Counted from the first letter of the stretch, positions 1 to 10,406 are shown. The stretch is DNA of 43,327 bases from Muribaculaceae bacterium (GCA_029052265.1 JAIDJJ010000163.1:1-43327); one strand, 5' to 3'. Notes: a model not told the origin generated them from the letters alone. Translations and numbers: made by a program.

Positions 1-210
1 GGGGAATTTCTTTGTGCCGCCGCCGAACTGGTCGCCGCCTTCTGCACAGAGTGTGTGCCACCAAGCCATGGCGAATTTGAGCCATTCCTTCATCGGTTTG
101 CCGAGAACTACGCGTTCAGCGTCGTAGTAGCGGTATGCGAGAGGATTGTAGCTTGATGTGCCTTCGAATTTGATCTTCCCTATCGAGGGAAAGTATTCCT
201 TGTTTGCCAT
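1..210 (-). CDS. xylA: Xylose isomerase, N-terminal part (truncated by window edge)
   Basis: Reverse translation gives [70 protein letters not shown], typical of the xylose isomerase N-terminus; adjacent to xylB. Confidence 0.93.
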   Translation of the reverse strand, partial: MANKEYFPSIGKIKFEGTSSYNPLAYRYYDAERVVLGKPMKEWLKFAMAWWHTLCAEGGDQFGGGTKKFP

Positions 211-278
211 TTTGAAAAATAGTTTTTTGTTGATTGCTGGTTAATTCAGGTTATGTAAAAAAAAGATGTTTTTATCTA

Positions 279-1763
279 TTATACGAGTTCGCGTGCCAGA
301 ATACTCTTCCAGCGGGCATAAGCTTCCAGATACGGTGTGCGGTCGGCTGCAGGTTCGATCACTTCAAGCACCTTGAGCGATCCGAAAGCCTCGTTGTTGT
401 CCTTATAAATTCCGGCTCCGATACCTGCGCCTTTGGCAGCACCGGCAGCTCCGTCCGTGTCAACGAGATCGATCGTGGCTCCTGAAACGGAAGCAAGGGT
501 GTCGCGGAAGATCGGACTCAGGAACATGTTAGCCTTTCCGGCATGTATGCAGGTGATATCCATTCCTATCGACTTCATAATCTCCATTCCGTACATGAAG
601 GAGAAAACGATACCTTCCTGTGCCGCGCGGATAATGTGGTTGCGGTTGTGGACGTTGAAGTTTATTCCATGGAACGAACATTCTATCTGACGGTTTTCCA
701 ACACACGTTCCGCCCCGTTGCCGAAGGGGAGTATTGTCACTCCTTGAGATCCTACAGGCACTTTGGCTGCGAGGTCGTTCATATCCGCATAGCTGATACC
801 TTCGGGGGCGACATTGCGTTTGATCCATGTGTTGAGGATACCTGTGCCGCTGATGCATGTCATGACGCCTATACGGGTCTGTTCTGCGGAATGGTTCACA
901 TGTGCAAAGTTGTTTACACGCGAACGCGGGTCGTAGTCTACCGTGCCGTTGATTCCGTATACCACGCCTGATGTGCCTGCTGTGGATGCCACTTCTCCCG
1001 GGTTGAACACGTTTAGCGACAACGCATTGTTCGGTTGGTCGCCTGCGCGGTAAGTGACAGGGGTGCCGGTCGCGAGCCCGAGTTCATCAGCCGCCTTTTG
1101 TGTGAGACGACCCTGTTCGGAGAATGTTGGTTTCACCTCGGGGAATATCGACGGGTCGTATCCATAATAGTCCATGAGGAATTTGGCTGGTGAATTGTCT
1201 TTGAAATCCCACAGCATGTATTCTGAAAGACCTTCGGGATTGGTGCAAATCTCATCGGTAAGGCGCATTGCTATATAATCCCCGGGAAGCATCACCTTGT
1301 AGATTTTTTCAAATATTTCGGGTTCTTCCTCTTTCATCCAGCGGAGTTTGGCGGCGGTGAAGTTGCCGGGGGAGTTGAGAAGCCTGGGAAGGCATGTGTC
1401 TGCTCCAAGTTCATTGAAAGCCTTTTCTCCATACGGCACGCCTCTGGAGTCACACCAGATGATTGCATCGCGAAGCACATTGCGTTCTTTGTCGATAGCC
1501 ACGAGCCCGTGCATCTGATAGCTTATTCCGATAGCCTTGATATCTTCGGGCGCGACACCGCTTTCATGAAGCACCGAAGCGGTGGCTTCCTTGAGATATT
1601 TCCACCAGTTTTCAGGATCCTGTTCAGCCCATCCTTGGCGCAACGCCTTTATGGGCGCTTCGTTTTTCGGGAAGAAATCGGATGCCACACATATGCCTGT
1701 GGTTGCATCGACGAGAGCCGCCTTTACAGACGAACTTCCTATGTCGTATCCTAATAAATACAT
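279..1763 (-). CDS. xylB: Xylulokinase (FGGY family)
   Basis: 494 aa; MYLLGYDIGSSSVKAALVD start, FGGY-kinase motifs (GTSGVVYG, GDGAAGAAKGAGIGAG-like C-terminal region); next to xylA. Confidence 0.93.
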   Translation of the reverse strand: MYLLGYDIGSSSVKAALVDATTGICVASDFFPKNEAPIKALRQGWAEQDPENWWKYLKEATASVLHESGVAPEDIKAIGISYQMHGLVAIDKERNVLRDAIIWCDSRGVPYGEKAFNELGADTCLPRLLNSPGNFTAAKLRWMKEEEPEIFEKIYKVMLPGDYIAMRLTDEICTNPEGLSEYMLWDFKDNSPAKFLMDYYGYDPSIFPEVKPTFSEQGRLTQKAADELGLATGTPVTYRAGDQPNNALSLNVFNPGEVASTAGTSGVVYGINGTVDYDPRSRVNNFAHVNHSAEQTRIGVMTCISGTGILNTWIKRNVAPEGISYADMNDLAAKVPVGSQGVTILPFGNGAERVLENRQIECSFHGINFNVHNRNHIIRAAQEGIVFSFMYGMEIMKSIGMDITCIHAGKANMFLSPIFRDTLASVSGATIDLVDTDGAAGAAKGAGIGAGIYKDNNEAFGSLKVLEVIEPAADRTPYLEAYARWKSILARELV

Positions 1764-1862
1764 AAATATACGAGTTTATAAATGGTTATGAGCTCCTCTA
1801 AGGGAGGCAAAGATATAATACGATTATTGTAGGAGGGAAAATGATTTTAGTTTTTAAAGAAG

Positions 1863-1911
1863 AAGGATAGCCGGTGTCAGGATCAGAAATTCCAGACCGC
1901 CGACTATCCTT
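1863..1911 (-). terminator. Hairpin downstream of tkt, probable terminator
   Basis: AAGGATAGcCGGtG / CGCCGaCTATCCTT imperfect inverted repeat; minus-strand tail TTCTTCTTTAAAA. Confidence 0.55.
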
Positions 1912-1941
1912 TTATGTGTCACAATTAATGAGGTAGTCTGT

Positions 1942-3954
1942 TCAGAACATTGATTTTACCTGATTGTAGACGTTGTCGGCTGTGAAACCAAGTTTCTCGT
2001 CAAGCACTTTGTAAGGTGCGGAGAATCCGAATGATTCCAGACCCCAGATCTTGCCGTCTGTGCCTACGAGACCAAGCAGATTGACGGGAAGTCCGGCGGT
2101 GAGACCGAATTTCTTCACATCTTTCGGGAGCACTTCTTCCTGATAAGCGGCAGGCTGTGTGCGGAAAAGTCCCTCAGAGGGTACGGAAACGACACGTACT
2201 TTCAGACCGTCTTCACGGAGTTTCTTTGCGCCGTCGACGAGAGTGGAGACCTCAGATCCGGTTGCCACGAGCACAACATCGGGGGTCTCGTCTGAGCCGG
2301 CCACGATATATCCTCCTTTTTCCGCCAGCGAGTAGTCGGTGCCGGCAGGAAGGTTGTTTATGTTCTGACGTGAGAGGATAAGGGCGGTGGGGGTGTAGAC
2401 ATTTTCCATCGCCAGCTTCCAAGCCACGGTTGTCTCTTCTGCATCTGCGGGACGGAGCACGAGCACTGAATTTCTGCCATGATGGTTCTTGAGTTTCTCC
2501 ATCAGGCGGATCTGTGCTTCCTGTTCTACCGGTTCGTGAGTTGGACCGTCTTCACCGACACGGAATGCATCATGAGTCCAGATGAATTTGACAGGAAGTT
2601 CCATGAGAGCCGCCATACGTACGGCAGGTTTCATGTAGTCGGAGAATACGAAGAATGTGGCACAGGCAGCGATCACACCTCCGTGGAGAGCCATACCAAT
2701 GCAGCAGCAAGCCATTGTTAGCTCGGCAACGCCTGCCTGAAGGAATGCTCCGGAGAAATCACCCTTTGTGAAAGCGTGTGTCTCCTTCAGGAATGAAATA
2801 GTCTTGTCGGATTCTGAAAGGTCGGCAGAAGAGCAGATCATGTTAGGCACCTGACGTGCGAGCTGAGAAAGCACCGCGCCGGAAGCGTTGCGGGTAGCAT
2901 CGTTCTCTTTCTGAGCTACTTTGCTCCAATCGATTTCAGGGGCTTTGTTTTCAAACCATGCTGTAACCTCGGCAGCCTTTTCAGCGTTTGCGTCCGCCCA
3001 AGCCTTTTCTTCAGCACGGCGTTCAGCCACAATGCCTTTGAGGGCTTCGGCACGTTCGGCATACAGTTCTTTGACTTCATCGAATATTACGAACGGCTCG
3101 TCGGGATTTCCGCCAAGGTTGATGACCGTATTGCGGAATGCATCGCCGCCGAGAGGTGCGCCGTGAGTCTTGCAGTTGTGTTCATAAGAAGAGTTGTCTG
3201 CCTTGCGGGCGCCTTTGCCCATTATTGTCTTTCCGATAATGAGAGTGGGCTTTTCCGTTTCGTTTTTAGCGGCATCGAGGGCATTCCGGATCTGGTCGGC
3301 GTCGTGTCCGTCGATTTCCATGACGTTCCATCCCCATGCGCGGTATTTCATGGCTGTGTCTTCGTTCGACACTTCGTTGCATTCAGTTGAAAGCTGGATG
3401 TCGTTTGAGTCGTAGAACATCACCAGGTTGTCAAGTCCGAGATGACCGGCTATACGACCTGCACCTTGAGAAATCTCTTCCTGGATACCACCGTCGGAAA
3501 TATAAGCGTATATTGTCTCTTTTCTGAATCCGGGATTGCCGGTGCGGTCGGCAAGGAATTTGGCAGCGATTGCGGCACCCACAGCGAAGGTGTGGCCTTG
3601 ACCGAGAGGACCGGATGTGTTTTCCACACCGCGGGCAATGTCAAATTCCGGATGTCCTGTCGTGGGGCTTCCCCATTGGCGGAGCTGCTTTAGTTCTTCG
3701 ATTGAATATTTACCGATCAGGGCAAGCTGTGCGTACAGCATCGGAGCCATGTGGCCCGGGTCAAGGAAGAAGCGGTCGCGTGCGTTCCATGTCGGGTCAG
3801 CCGGGTCGAAGACCAGATATTCGCTGAAGAGTACATTTATGAAGTCTGCTCCACCCATGGCGCCTCCGGGATGACCGGATTTTGCTTTTTCTACCATCGC
3901 GGCAGCCAGGATGCGGATGTTGTCGGCTGCGCGGTTCAGAAATTCTTTTTTCAT
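1942..3954 (-). CDS. tkt: Transketolase
   Basis: 670 aa; N-terminal AAAMVEKAKSGHPGGAMGGADF, thiamine-PP region YISDGGIQEE, full-length transketolase pattern. Confidence 0.95.
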   Translation of the reverse strand: MKKEFLNRAADNIRILAAAMVEKAKSGHPGGAMGGADFINVLFSEYLVFDPADPTWNARDRFFLDPGHMAPMLYAQLALIGKYSIEELKQLRQWGSPTTGHPEFDIARGVENTSGPLGQGHTFAVGAAIAAKFLADRTGNPGFRKETIYAYISDGGIQEEISQGAGRIAGHLGLDNLVMFYDSNDIQLSTECNEVSNEDTAMKYRAWGWNVMEIDGHDADQIRNALDAAKNETEKPTLIIGKTIMGKGARKADNSSYEHNCKTHGAPLGGDAFRNTVINLGGNPDEPFVIFDEVKELYAERAEALKGIVAERRAEEKAWADANAEKAAEVTAWFENKAPEIDWSKVAQKENDATRNASGAVLSQLARQVPNMICSSADLSESDKTISFLKETHAFTKGDFSGAFLQAGVAELTMACCCIGMALHGGVIAACATFFVFSDYMKPAVRMAALMELPVKFIWTHDAFRVGEDGPTHEPVEQEAQIRLMEKLKNHHGRNSVLVLRPADAEETTVAWKLAMENVYTPTALILSRQNINNLPAGTDYSLAEKGGYIVAGSDETPDVVLVATGSEVSTLVDGAKKLREDGLKVRVVSVPSEGLFRTQPAAYQEEVLPKDVKKFGLTAGLPVNLLGLVGTDGKIWGLESFGFSAPYKVLDEKLGFTADNVYNQVKSMF

Positions 3955-4012
3955 AATATCTTATTATTTCATGATGATTTCAAGAAGAGAAGGAGAGGGG
4001 GTGATTCGCAGT

Positions 4013-4021
4013 GCAAAGATA
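4013..4021 (-). promoter_or_regulatory. Bacteroidetes -7 element (TATCTTTGC) upstream of tkt
   Basis: TAnnTTTG match on the minus strand about 60 bp upstream of the ATG; -33 element not clear. Confidence 0.35.
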
Positions 4022-4291
4022 GTAAATTAGGATTAAAAAAAGGTTTAAATTTGTTGCAAGAAAGTGCTTAAATTTAATGTTTGGGATAAAAAATGGATTA
4101 AAAAGGGTAAAAAAAGGGAAAAATGCGCGTTAAGGATTAAAAAACGGATTTTTTGTATTGATTTTTGTTATTGAAGATAAAAAGGGGTATGTCTTTTGTT
4201 TTTATTTTGCCGTATGCCTCCGGATTGCCCGGTGTGCCGTCGGATTGTAAGGTTTTTTATCCGCATTGCCGGAGAAATAAAAAATAATAAA

Positions 4292-5257
4292 ATGGATATA
4301 TTGTGGCTTATTATCGGTCTGGTGCTGATTCTTCTTGGTGCGGATGCTCTTACAGACGGGGCTTCCGCAATGGCGCGACGCTGGGGTGTGAGTGATCTTG
4401 TGGTGGGGCTGACTGTAGTGGCTTTCGGCACTTCGGCTCCGGAGCTTGCCATAAGCCTTGTGTCGGCAATAAAAGGGAGCGCACCTATGGCGATAGGGAA
4501 TGTGGTGGGGAGCAACATATTTAATGTGCTGGTGATAATCGGGCTTGTCGCTGTTATAAAGCCGGTCAGGATAGGACGTTCGATTATGATCAATGAATTG
4601 CCTTTGGTCATCCTGTCGTCTGTGGCATTGCTGGCGACAGGGAGCGGCGTGTGGCTCGGTGTGGAGGGGGAACGGGTGCTTACGCGTCCGGAAGGGATAC
4701 TTTTCCTGTTGTTTTTTGTCATTTTCATGCGTTACACATTTTCTCAGGCAAAGCATGCATCACCTTCCGACCCGAGTGCTGAGAGTGCATCGGGCAAGCC
4801 GTTGATGCCGATGTGGAGAGCTGCCGTATGGGTGGCGGGAGGGCTCGCTGCGCTTGTGTGGGGAGGCGACCGTTTTGTGGCGGGGGCTTCCGGGATAGCT
4901 TCCTCAATGGGTATGAGTGATGCACTTATCGGGTTGACAATAGTGGCTGCCGGGACATCGCTTCCTGAACTTGCCACATCTGTAGTTGCCGCCCGCAAGG
5001 GGAAACCCGGAATAGCTGTAGGGAATGTGATCGGGAGCAATATCTTCAATATATTTCTGGTTCTGGGGGTGACAGGCACAATAATGCCGTTGCCTTTCGG
5101 CGATATTTCCGAGGTGGATCTTCTGGTGATGACCGGAGCAGCCGTATTGTTCTGGATATTCGGATGGAAATTTGCCGACCGGACTGTCACCCGCTGGGAG
5201 GGGGGTGTGCTCCTGGCGTTGTATGTGGTGTATATCTGTTGGCAGATATTTTTCTGA
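4292..5257 (+). CDS. Calcium/sodium antiporter (CaCA family, YrbG-like)
   Basis: Two homologous halves with [17 protein letters not shown]...[14 protein letters not shown] and [17 protein letters not shown]...[14 protein letters not shown], the alpha-repeats of CaCA antiporters; ATG at 4292 preferred over the ORF-track start at 4196. Confidence 0.92.
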   Translation: MDILWLIIGLVLILLGADALTDGASAMARRWGVSDLVVGLTVVAFGTSAPELAISLVSAIKGSAPMAIGNVVGSNIFNVLVIIGLVAVIKPVRIGRSIMINELPLVILSSVALLATGSGVWLGVEGERVLTRPEGILFLLFFVIFMRYTFSQAKHASPSDPSAESASGKPLMPMWRAAVWVAGGLAALVWGGDRFVAGASGIASSMGMSDALIGLTIVAAGTSLPELATSVVAARKGKPGIAVGNVIGSNIFNIFLVLGVTGTIMPLPFGDISEVDLLVMTGAAVLFWIFGWKFADRTVTRWEGGVLLALYVVYICWQIFF

Positions 5258-5303
5258 CAGACAGATTCTGCCGGGAGAGAGGATTCCGGTCAGTATGCCT
5301 CAT

Positions 5304-6206
5304 TCATAACCATGCGTTCTGCCGGGCTTTTACAGAGAGAGAGGAGCTTAGGATCTTGATAAATTCCTGCATCGAGCGTTTGCGGTAAGTGTCGCGGAGG
5401 GTATGCACGCATCCGTCCATTTCACACCCTTCCCCTTCTATAGGTATGGCTGTGATCCCTGATTCATTAAGCACAGTCGCCTCTGCGAGCACAGATACAA
5501 GTTTCCCTTCACGTATTAATTTGAGCAGGATATTCACTTCATTGAGCTCGATCTTGATTTTGAGACGGCTGATAAGGTTGCCTGCCATGCAGTCAAGGGT
5601 GTTGCGTGCCTGTAGTCCGGGCGAGGGGAGGGCGAGATCATATTTCTCCAGCATTTCCGGAGTGACAGTCTTTTCAGAGGCAAGAGGGTGTGAGTCGGCG
5701 GCAATTGCGGCAAGATAGTTTTGGAAAAGGTAGTGGGATTCCACTCCGGGTATCGGTTTGTTGGGTTTGAAGGCAAGTACAAAGTCAAGTTGATGGTCCA
5801 CAAGCAGCTCCATCAGTTCCGCCATCGGTTTGTAAAGGATGTTGAGTTTCACTTTTGGAAACTCTTTCATGAATGTAAAGAGGGATTCCGTGAGTATCGG
5901 GCTAAAGGAATATGTGACCCCGATATTCAGAACCCCGCCCAGACCTTTGTCGAGGTCTCTTATCCTTTGTTCGCACATTTCAGCATCGAGAAGAGTCTGC
6001 CGGGCGTGGGGAAGAAGTTCCATGCCTGCCTCGGTAAGGTTCACGCTGTGGCTTGTGCGCGATAGCAGCATTGTGCCCAGCGAGTCTTCAAGTTGTTTTA
6101 TCTGTTGTGATAGGGTGCTCTGTGTCACAAACAATGCTTTGGAGGCTTCGGAGAAATTAAGAGTCTCCGCTACTTTTACGAAATATTTCAGCTGACGAAG
6201 TTCCAT
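5304..6206 (-). CDS. LysR-family transcriptional regulator
   Basis: MELRQLKYFVKVAETLNFSEASKALFVTQSTLSQQIKQLEDSLG HTH; LysR substrate-binding domain follows; start MELRQ at 6206. Confidence 0.93.
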   Translation of the reverse strand: MELRQLKYFVKVAETLNFSEASKALFVTQSTLSQQIKQLEDSLGTMLLSRTSHSVNLTEAGMELLPHARQTLLDAEMCEQRIRDLDKGLGGVLNIGVTYSFSPILTESLFTFMKEFPKVKLNILYKPMAELMELLVDHQLDFVLAFKPNKPIPGVESHYLFQNYLAAIAADSHPLASEKTVTPEMLEKYDLALPSPGLQARNTLDCMAGNLISRLKIKIELNEVNILLKLIREGKLVSVLAEATVLNESGITAIPIEGEGCEMDGCVHTLRDTYRKRSMQEFIKILSSSLSVKARQNAWL

Positions 6207-6210
6207 GATG

Positions 6211-6690
6211 TCATCGGGTGGCGGTGAACGCCCGTTTTTTGAATATGAAGATTGGCATGGTGGCACATGTCACCATGGCGAGAATTATAGTCACTGTGAT
6301 GAATCCGTTCTGAGCAAATTGATAAAAATAGTATTCAAACGCCTGCTGCGAATTTTCCAGCATGCACATTGCTGCCCCGCCGAACGATTTGTAGGCGTAG
6401 ATGCCCGGAATCATCGGGAGGAGCGACGGGAAAAGATATGCCTCCGCGGGAGTCTTTGCGTAAGGGGAGATGAATACGGCGAGCGAACCTATTATAAAAG
6501 ACGCGACGCCCGTGGCGGCTATGATGTGGAAATGGAGAGCGGGGCACATCAGGAGGAAACGTATGGAATGCCCTACAGCGGCAATGATGCCACACCATAT
6601 GTAGGCACGCGCCGGAACCCGGCTTATGGCTCCGAACCCTATCGCCGCTATAGCGGCGAGCAGTGCGTCTTTAAAGAAATCGAGAAGCAT
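6211..6690 (-). CDS. Threonine/serine exporter, C-terminal half type (ThrE_2/DUF3815-like) membrane protein
   Basis: 159 aa polytopic membrane protein directly downstream of the ThrE N-half gene; typical split arrangement. Confidence 0.75.
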   Translation of the reverse strand: MLLDFFKDALLAAIAAIGFGAISRVPARAYIWCGIIAAVGHSIRFLLMCPALHFHIIAATGVASFIIGSLAVFISPYAKTPAEAYLFPSLLPMIPGIYAYKSFGGAAMCMLENSQQAFEYYFYQFAQNGFITVTIILAMVTCATMPIFIFKKRAFTATR

Positions 6691-6741
6691 ATGATTTTCA
6701 ATTAAGCAAGTAACCCAAGGTTGCTTAAAAAAGATAGAATG

Positions 6742-7578
6742 TTAGAACATGCCCACATGCATCAGCTTCATCCCCAGGCACAGTCCGAGAGAGAGGCAGC
6801 CTGTGAGCACCATGGCATCGATGAAACGGACCACGGCGCAGATATAGTGGTGGTATATAAGATCGTTGAAAGAGTTAAGAAACGGTATTCCCGGCACCAG
6901 ATAGAGCACGCTTGTGCCGACGGCTATGGCGGGGGTTCCACCGTAAGGGAAAAGGAAATCGGTGGCACCGATCACTGACGACACGAAGGCGCAGAGGAAA
7001 AACACTATCCTTGAGTCAAGATGTTTCCGGAGCAATACCTGCTTGAGGTTGAATCCCAGAGCCGTGGCGATGAACACGATTGCCATGGCTATGGCGTCGC
7101 CTCCGAAAATGCCGCAGAAAGCGGCGTTGGCACACGACGCGAGCAGAAGGGTGAGCCAGGGATTTTCAGAATCGGAAGAAACGATTTTCCTGAATCTTTT
7201 CCGGGTCTCCGCCAAAGACAGACTGTTGTCGGCGACCGCCCAGCTGAGCTCGCTGAGTCGTGTATTGAGCGAGAAGCTGATGGGAGCCGGTTTTACCGAG
7301 GATATGGAGGTGAAGAAATCGTCAGACCCGGGATGCCACACGGTCATGTGGACATGGCGGGGCATTATGGTCAGTTCCACTTTCTTGCCGAATACAGCCG
7401 CCATACGGTTGACATTGCGCTCAAGCCGCATGCAGGTGGCTCCGCATCCGAGGAGCGAAACGGCATAATTGGTCAGGAACAGGCACACCTCTTTCGAGGG
7501 TACTGACACGTTCCCGGGACGTAAGGGGTCGTCACTCTCGATGACCGCCTCATTCGGATATGTTGTCGATGATGTCAT
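6742..7578 (-). CDS. Threonine/serine exporter N-terminal half type (ThrE/DUF1212-like)
   Basis: 278 aa; cytosolic N-terminus then multiple TMs (AFCGIFGGDAIAMAIVFIATALGF, YLVPGIPFLNSFNDLI). Confidence 0.8.
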   Translation of the reverse strand: MTSSTTYPNEAVIESDDPLRPGNVSVPSKEVCLFLTNYAVSLLGCGATCMRLERNVNRMAAVFGKKVELTIMPRHVHMTVWHPGSDDFFTSISSVKPAPISFSLNTRLSELSWAVADNSLSLAETRKRFRKIVSSDSENPWLTLLLASCANAAFCGIFGGDAIAMAIVFIATALGFNLKQVLLRKHLDSRIVFFLCAFVSSVIGATDFLFPYGGTPAIAVGTSVLYLVPGIPFLNSFNDLIYHHYICAVVRFIDAMVLTGCLSLGLCLGMKLMHVGMF

Positions 7579-7783
7579 AATCGTCGTTCATGGAGCGGGA
7601 GGTGGGATCTCCGGCTATGAAAAACTCTTCCCGTTCCTTACCAAGCTCAATAATTTTAAATCTGCGGCGGCTGTTTCTCAATTGATGACCGTTGCCTTCC
7701 TTTTTATCGTCAGCCACTCTCATGAATATCACAACCAACAGAAACACGGCTACGCAAAGCCATATTATAACAGATGCAGTCAT
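7550..7783 (-). CDS. Small membrane-anchored hypothetical protein
   Basis: 77 aa with N-terminal TM (VIIWLCVAVFLLVVIFM), overlaps the start of the ThrE-like gene; a TAACTTTG motif lies upstream at 7809-7816. Confidence 0.55.
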   Translation of the reverse strand: MTASVIIWLCVAVFLLVVIFMRVADDKKEGNGHQLRNSRRRFKIIELGKEREEFFIAGDPTSRSMNDDYDIIDNISE

Positions 7784-7913
7784 AACTTTTCGATTTTTAA
7801 ATTCATCGCAAAGTTAACGCCGCATCTGTATAATGGTTTTATGATATCAATAGTTTATTTCAATAGCTGCAATCGGTTTTGCAAATATCGGGTGCCTGAG
7901 GAAATCAGAGTCA

Positions 7914-8909
7914 CTATCCTACGGCGTTGAGAATAGTCCGGCATTCCGATATCGTGTCATCCCAGTCGGGAGAATACGCTGATAATTTATCAATTATAGT
8001 TTGCAATACAATCCGGGCGTTCCGACGGTCATGTGCTTTAATATATGCCAAGGCAAGAAGCTTGCCGTAGATAGCTATGTCCTGAGGAGAGTCGGCGGAT
8101 TCATATTTTTTTATCAAAACAGGGATCGCTTTTGCCGGATCCGAAGCGTATGCCTCGAGAGTAAATGATTGCCCGTCTGAACCGATTGAGGTGTCATCCC
8201 CTCCTCTGGATACCGCCGACAGATCATCTGCATAAAAACTGAACACCACATTGTCGACATTTTCCCTGCCACGTTTTTCGAAATCAAGCACCACAATGAA
8301 AGCTATGAGAACGACAGCCGCTATAGACGAGGCTTGCCATATCCATGTCTTGGCGCTCCATGTCTTTGCGCTTCGTATTTTGGCGCTGCTTTCGCTTTTC
8401 TTGGTCACCGGTGCTTCGATCTCAGATATTTTTTGTCCTTTACCATTTTTTGACAGATCTATATAACATCCACGGAGCGAGGGGAGCTCCTCATCAATTT
8501 TAGATCGTTCCTCATCAATTCTAGATCGTTCCTCATCAATTTTAGATCGCTCCTCCTGGATCTTAGATGAAGCAGAGGCGTTGCAGACGGGCGCGGATTC
8601 CGGATAGCCGACCGCCAGATCGAAACGGGCTCCGGGCAAGGGGGCATCATAGGTCTGAGATGGGAAAGGAGAGTGCTTTCTATATCCCATTATTTCCAGT
8701 AATTGTTCCGGGGTGATATTTTTCATTGCTGTGGCAAATTCAATATCATCCTGTTGTGCTTCCTTGCAGATTCCCGCCACTGTCAATATATAAGCCTTGA
8801 AATCAGTTGCAAAATCCTTATCGGTCTTGAGCCGGCTGATAAACTTTTTTCTCTCTTCCGGAGATAACTCTCCGTATATGAAGCGGTCAAATTGCTGTAT
8901 GTTTTGCAT
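7914..8909 (-). CDS. Putative anti-sigma/regulatory membrane protein with heptad repeats and a TPR-like C-terminus
   Basis: Starts 14 nt downstream of the sigma-factor stop; N-terminal FDRFIYGELSPEERKKFISRLKTD resembles anti-sigma zinc-finger-less N-terminal regions; TM IAAVVLIAFIVVLDF; repeats ERSKIDE. Confidence 0.65.
   Translation of the reverse strand: MQNIQQFDRFIYGELSPEERKKFISRLKTDKDFATDFKAYILTVAGICKEAQQDDIEFATAMKNITPEQLLEIMGYRKHSPFPSQTYDAPLPGARFDLAVGYPESAPVCNASASSKIQEERSKIDEERSRIDEERSKIDEELPSLRGCYIDLSKNGKGQKISEIEAPVTKKSESSAKIRSAKTWSAKTWIWQASSIAAVVLIAFIVVLDFEKRGRENVDNVVFSFYADDLSAVSRGGDDTSIGSDGQSFTLEAYASDPAKAIPVLIKKYESADSPQDIAIYGKLLALAYIKAHDRRNARIVLQTIIDKLSAYSPDWDDTISECRTILNAVG
8488..8569 (-). 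repeat. 21-bp in-frame tandem repeat (about 4 copies) encoding (E-R-S-K/R-I-D-E)n
   Basis: Plus strand reads CTCATCAATTTTAGATCGTTC CTCATCAATTCTAGATCGTTC CTCATCAATTTTAGATCGCTC CTCCTGGATCTTAGATG. Confidence 0.85.
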
Positions 8910-8922
8910 AATAAGTATAAGA

Positions 8923-9504
8923 TTAATTGATTATTCCAGCCCTTTTAAGAGCCGCTTTGACAGGAGAAATAAGATTTCTCACGCATTGCCATCTGCGCGA
9001 TTGTACGCTTCTTGCAGAGTTGAACCCGATTACCTCGGCAATGTTTGCAAGGGGCATACGCTCATAGTAAAAGAGTCTCAGGATGGTGGCGCACGGCTCC
9101 GGAGTGCGTGCGATCTCTTCACCTAAAACTATGTCTGCCTCGGGATTGTCGAAAAGAGAGATGTCTTCTTCCTGCAGCTCAAGATTTATGGCTGTGATAC
9201 GGTCAAGAGTAGTCGGTCTGTCGTGATTATCGTCAAAACCATCATATGAATCGGTTATGTCGGCATGCCGCATGTGTTTGCATGCAAGGTTATATCCCAC
9301 GGTCATTATGTAGGAATACCACGATGTGTTGTCTTTGATTCTTCCCTTTTCAATGTTTTCTTGAATTGCAATGAAGATATTCTGATAGATATCCTCAATC
9401 TCTCCACCTCTGAGCCGGGGGAAGCGGCTGATCATGAGATTGAAGAATGGCAATCTCATTTTCTCATACCATTGATTGGCGATTTCCTGAAAATTCGTTG
9501 GCAT
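8923..9504 (-). CDS. ECF-type RNA polymerase sigma factor
   Basis: Sigma-70 region 2 (RGGEIEDIYQNIFIAIQENI...YIMTVGYNLACKHMRH) and region 4 (CATILRLFYYERMPLANIAEVIGFNSARSVQSRRWQCVRNL); ATG start at 9504 (MPTNFQEI) rather than the TTG at 9528. Confidence 0.82.
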   Translation of the reverse strand: MPTNFQEIANQWYEKMRLPFFNLMISRFPRLRGGEIEDIYQNIFIAIQENIEKGRIKDNTSWYSYIMTVGYNLACKHMRHADITDSYDGFDDNHDRPTTLDRITAINLELQEEDISLFDNPEADIVLGEEIARTPEPCATILRLFYYERMPLANIAEVIGFNSARSVQSRRWQCVRNLISPVKAALKRAGIIN

Positions 9505-9525
9505 TTTTGATAGGTGATATTTTTG

Positions 9526-9557
9526 CAAAATTAATATAAAAATACAGCTTGGTCAAT
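9526..9557 (-). promoter_or_regulatory. Candidate sigma-ABfr-type promoter for the sigma-factor gene
   Basis: TAATTTTG (9526-9533, minus strand) with a TTG-containing -33 about 20 bp upstream. Confidence 0.4.
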
Positions 9558-9599
9558 ACTTTATCTTAATGAAAACGAAGGGATGGGATAATTGATACA

Positions 9600-9654
9600 A
9601 AAAAAATGGGGAACCGGATGTCATATCCGTAGATGATGACACGCCGGATTCCCC
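9600..9654 (-). terminator. Rho-independent terminator ending the 9.7-30.7 kb gene block
   Basis: Minus strand: GGGGAATCCGGCGTGTCAT...ATGACATCCGGTTCCCC followed by ATTTTTTTTG; one-base bulge in a long GC-rich stem. Confidence 0.85.
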
Positions 9655-9707
9655 GTCGGCAGGCAAGTCTGTAGCGAATGATGTCTGTGCCGGAGCGGCA
9701 CTTCCGG

Positions 9708-10406
9708 TTATTCTTCGGTATCGGTGTCCATGAAAAAGTCGGTTGATATCCTTTTTCGCAAATTTAGTTTATCCTGTTTTGAACCGGAGCATTTCTTCTC
9801 GTACATAATTCTTGATTCCTCGTGAATGGCAAGACGGGAATTGAATTCTTCCCACATTTTTTTAGTTCCCTTTTTAGAAGCCTTGAATGCCATGACATTG
9901 TCGATCTGAATTTTCTTCGACATCTTTTCCACATCGATATTTGCGCCGATCAGGTTGACTGTCCACCCTAATTCCTTTGATTGGGAAATAAGGTTGGAAA
10001 CCTGTCCCCATGAAAACTCGTGTGAAGAATTTTCCATTCCGTCAGTGATGATAGTCACGATTCCGGTGGAATCTTCATGAGTTGCCGCCACTGTCAAAAG
10101 TTCGGAAAGAGTGGATCCGACGGCGTCGAGAAGAGGGGTGGATCCCCAAGGACGATAGGAGTCGGGATTCATATTGGAGATTTCATTGATAGGTCGGTTA
10201 TGATAGACATATCTTGATTGAACCTCCGAATCTCCTTGAAAGAGGTATATGCTGACAAGGTTGCGTTGAGTGTCGCCGTGTTTTTCTTCGAGCGAACGGA
10301 TGAGGTTAAGTGTTTCGTTGCATCCTTCTATCGTTTGTTCTGAAAGCGGGATCATTGAGCCGCTTTCATCAAGGATGATGAGATTGAAGACTGTGGTTTT
10401 TTCCAT
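9708..10406 (-). CDS. von Willebrand factor A (vWA) domain protein
   Basis: MIDAS motif DESGSM, then STPLLDAVG and ITDGMEN; start MEKTTVFNLIILDESGSM at 10406. Confidence 0.85.
   Translation of the reverse strand: MEKTTVFNLIILDESGSMIPLSEQTIEGCNETLNLIRSLEEKHGDTQRNLVSIYLFQGDSEVQSRYVYHNRPINEISNMNPDSYRPWGSTPLLDAVGSTLSELLTVAATHEDSTGIVTIITDGMENSSHEFSWGQVSNLISQSKELGWTVNLIGANIDVEKMSKKIQIDNVMAFKASKKGTKKMWEEFNSRLAIHEESRIMYEKKCSGSKQDKLNLRKRISTDFFMDTDTEE

Noticed and set aside
4202-4756. Minus-strand ORFs of 184-186 aa opposite the antiporter
   Set aside because: Antisense to a well-supported CaCA antiporter; His/Pro/Ser/Thr-rich shadow translations.
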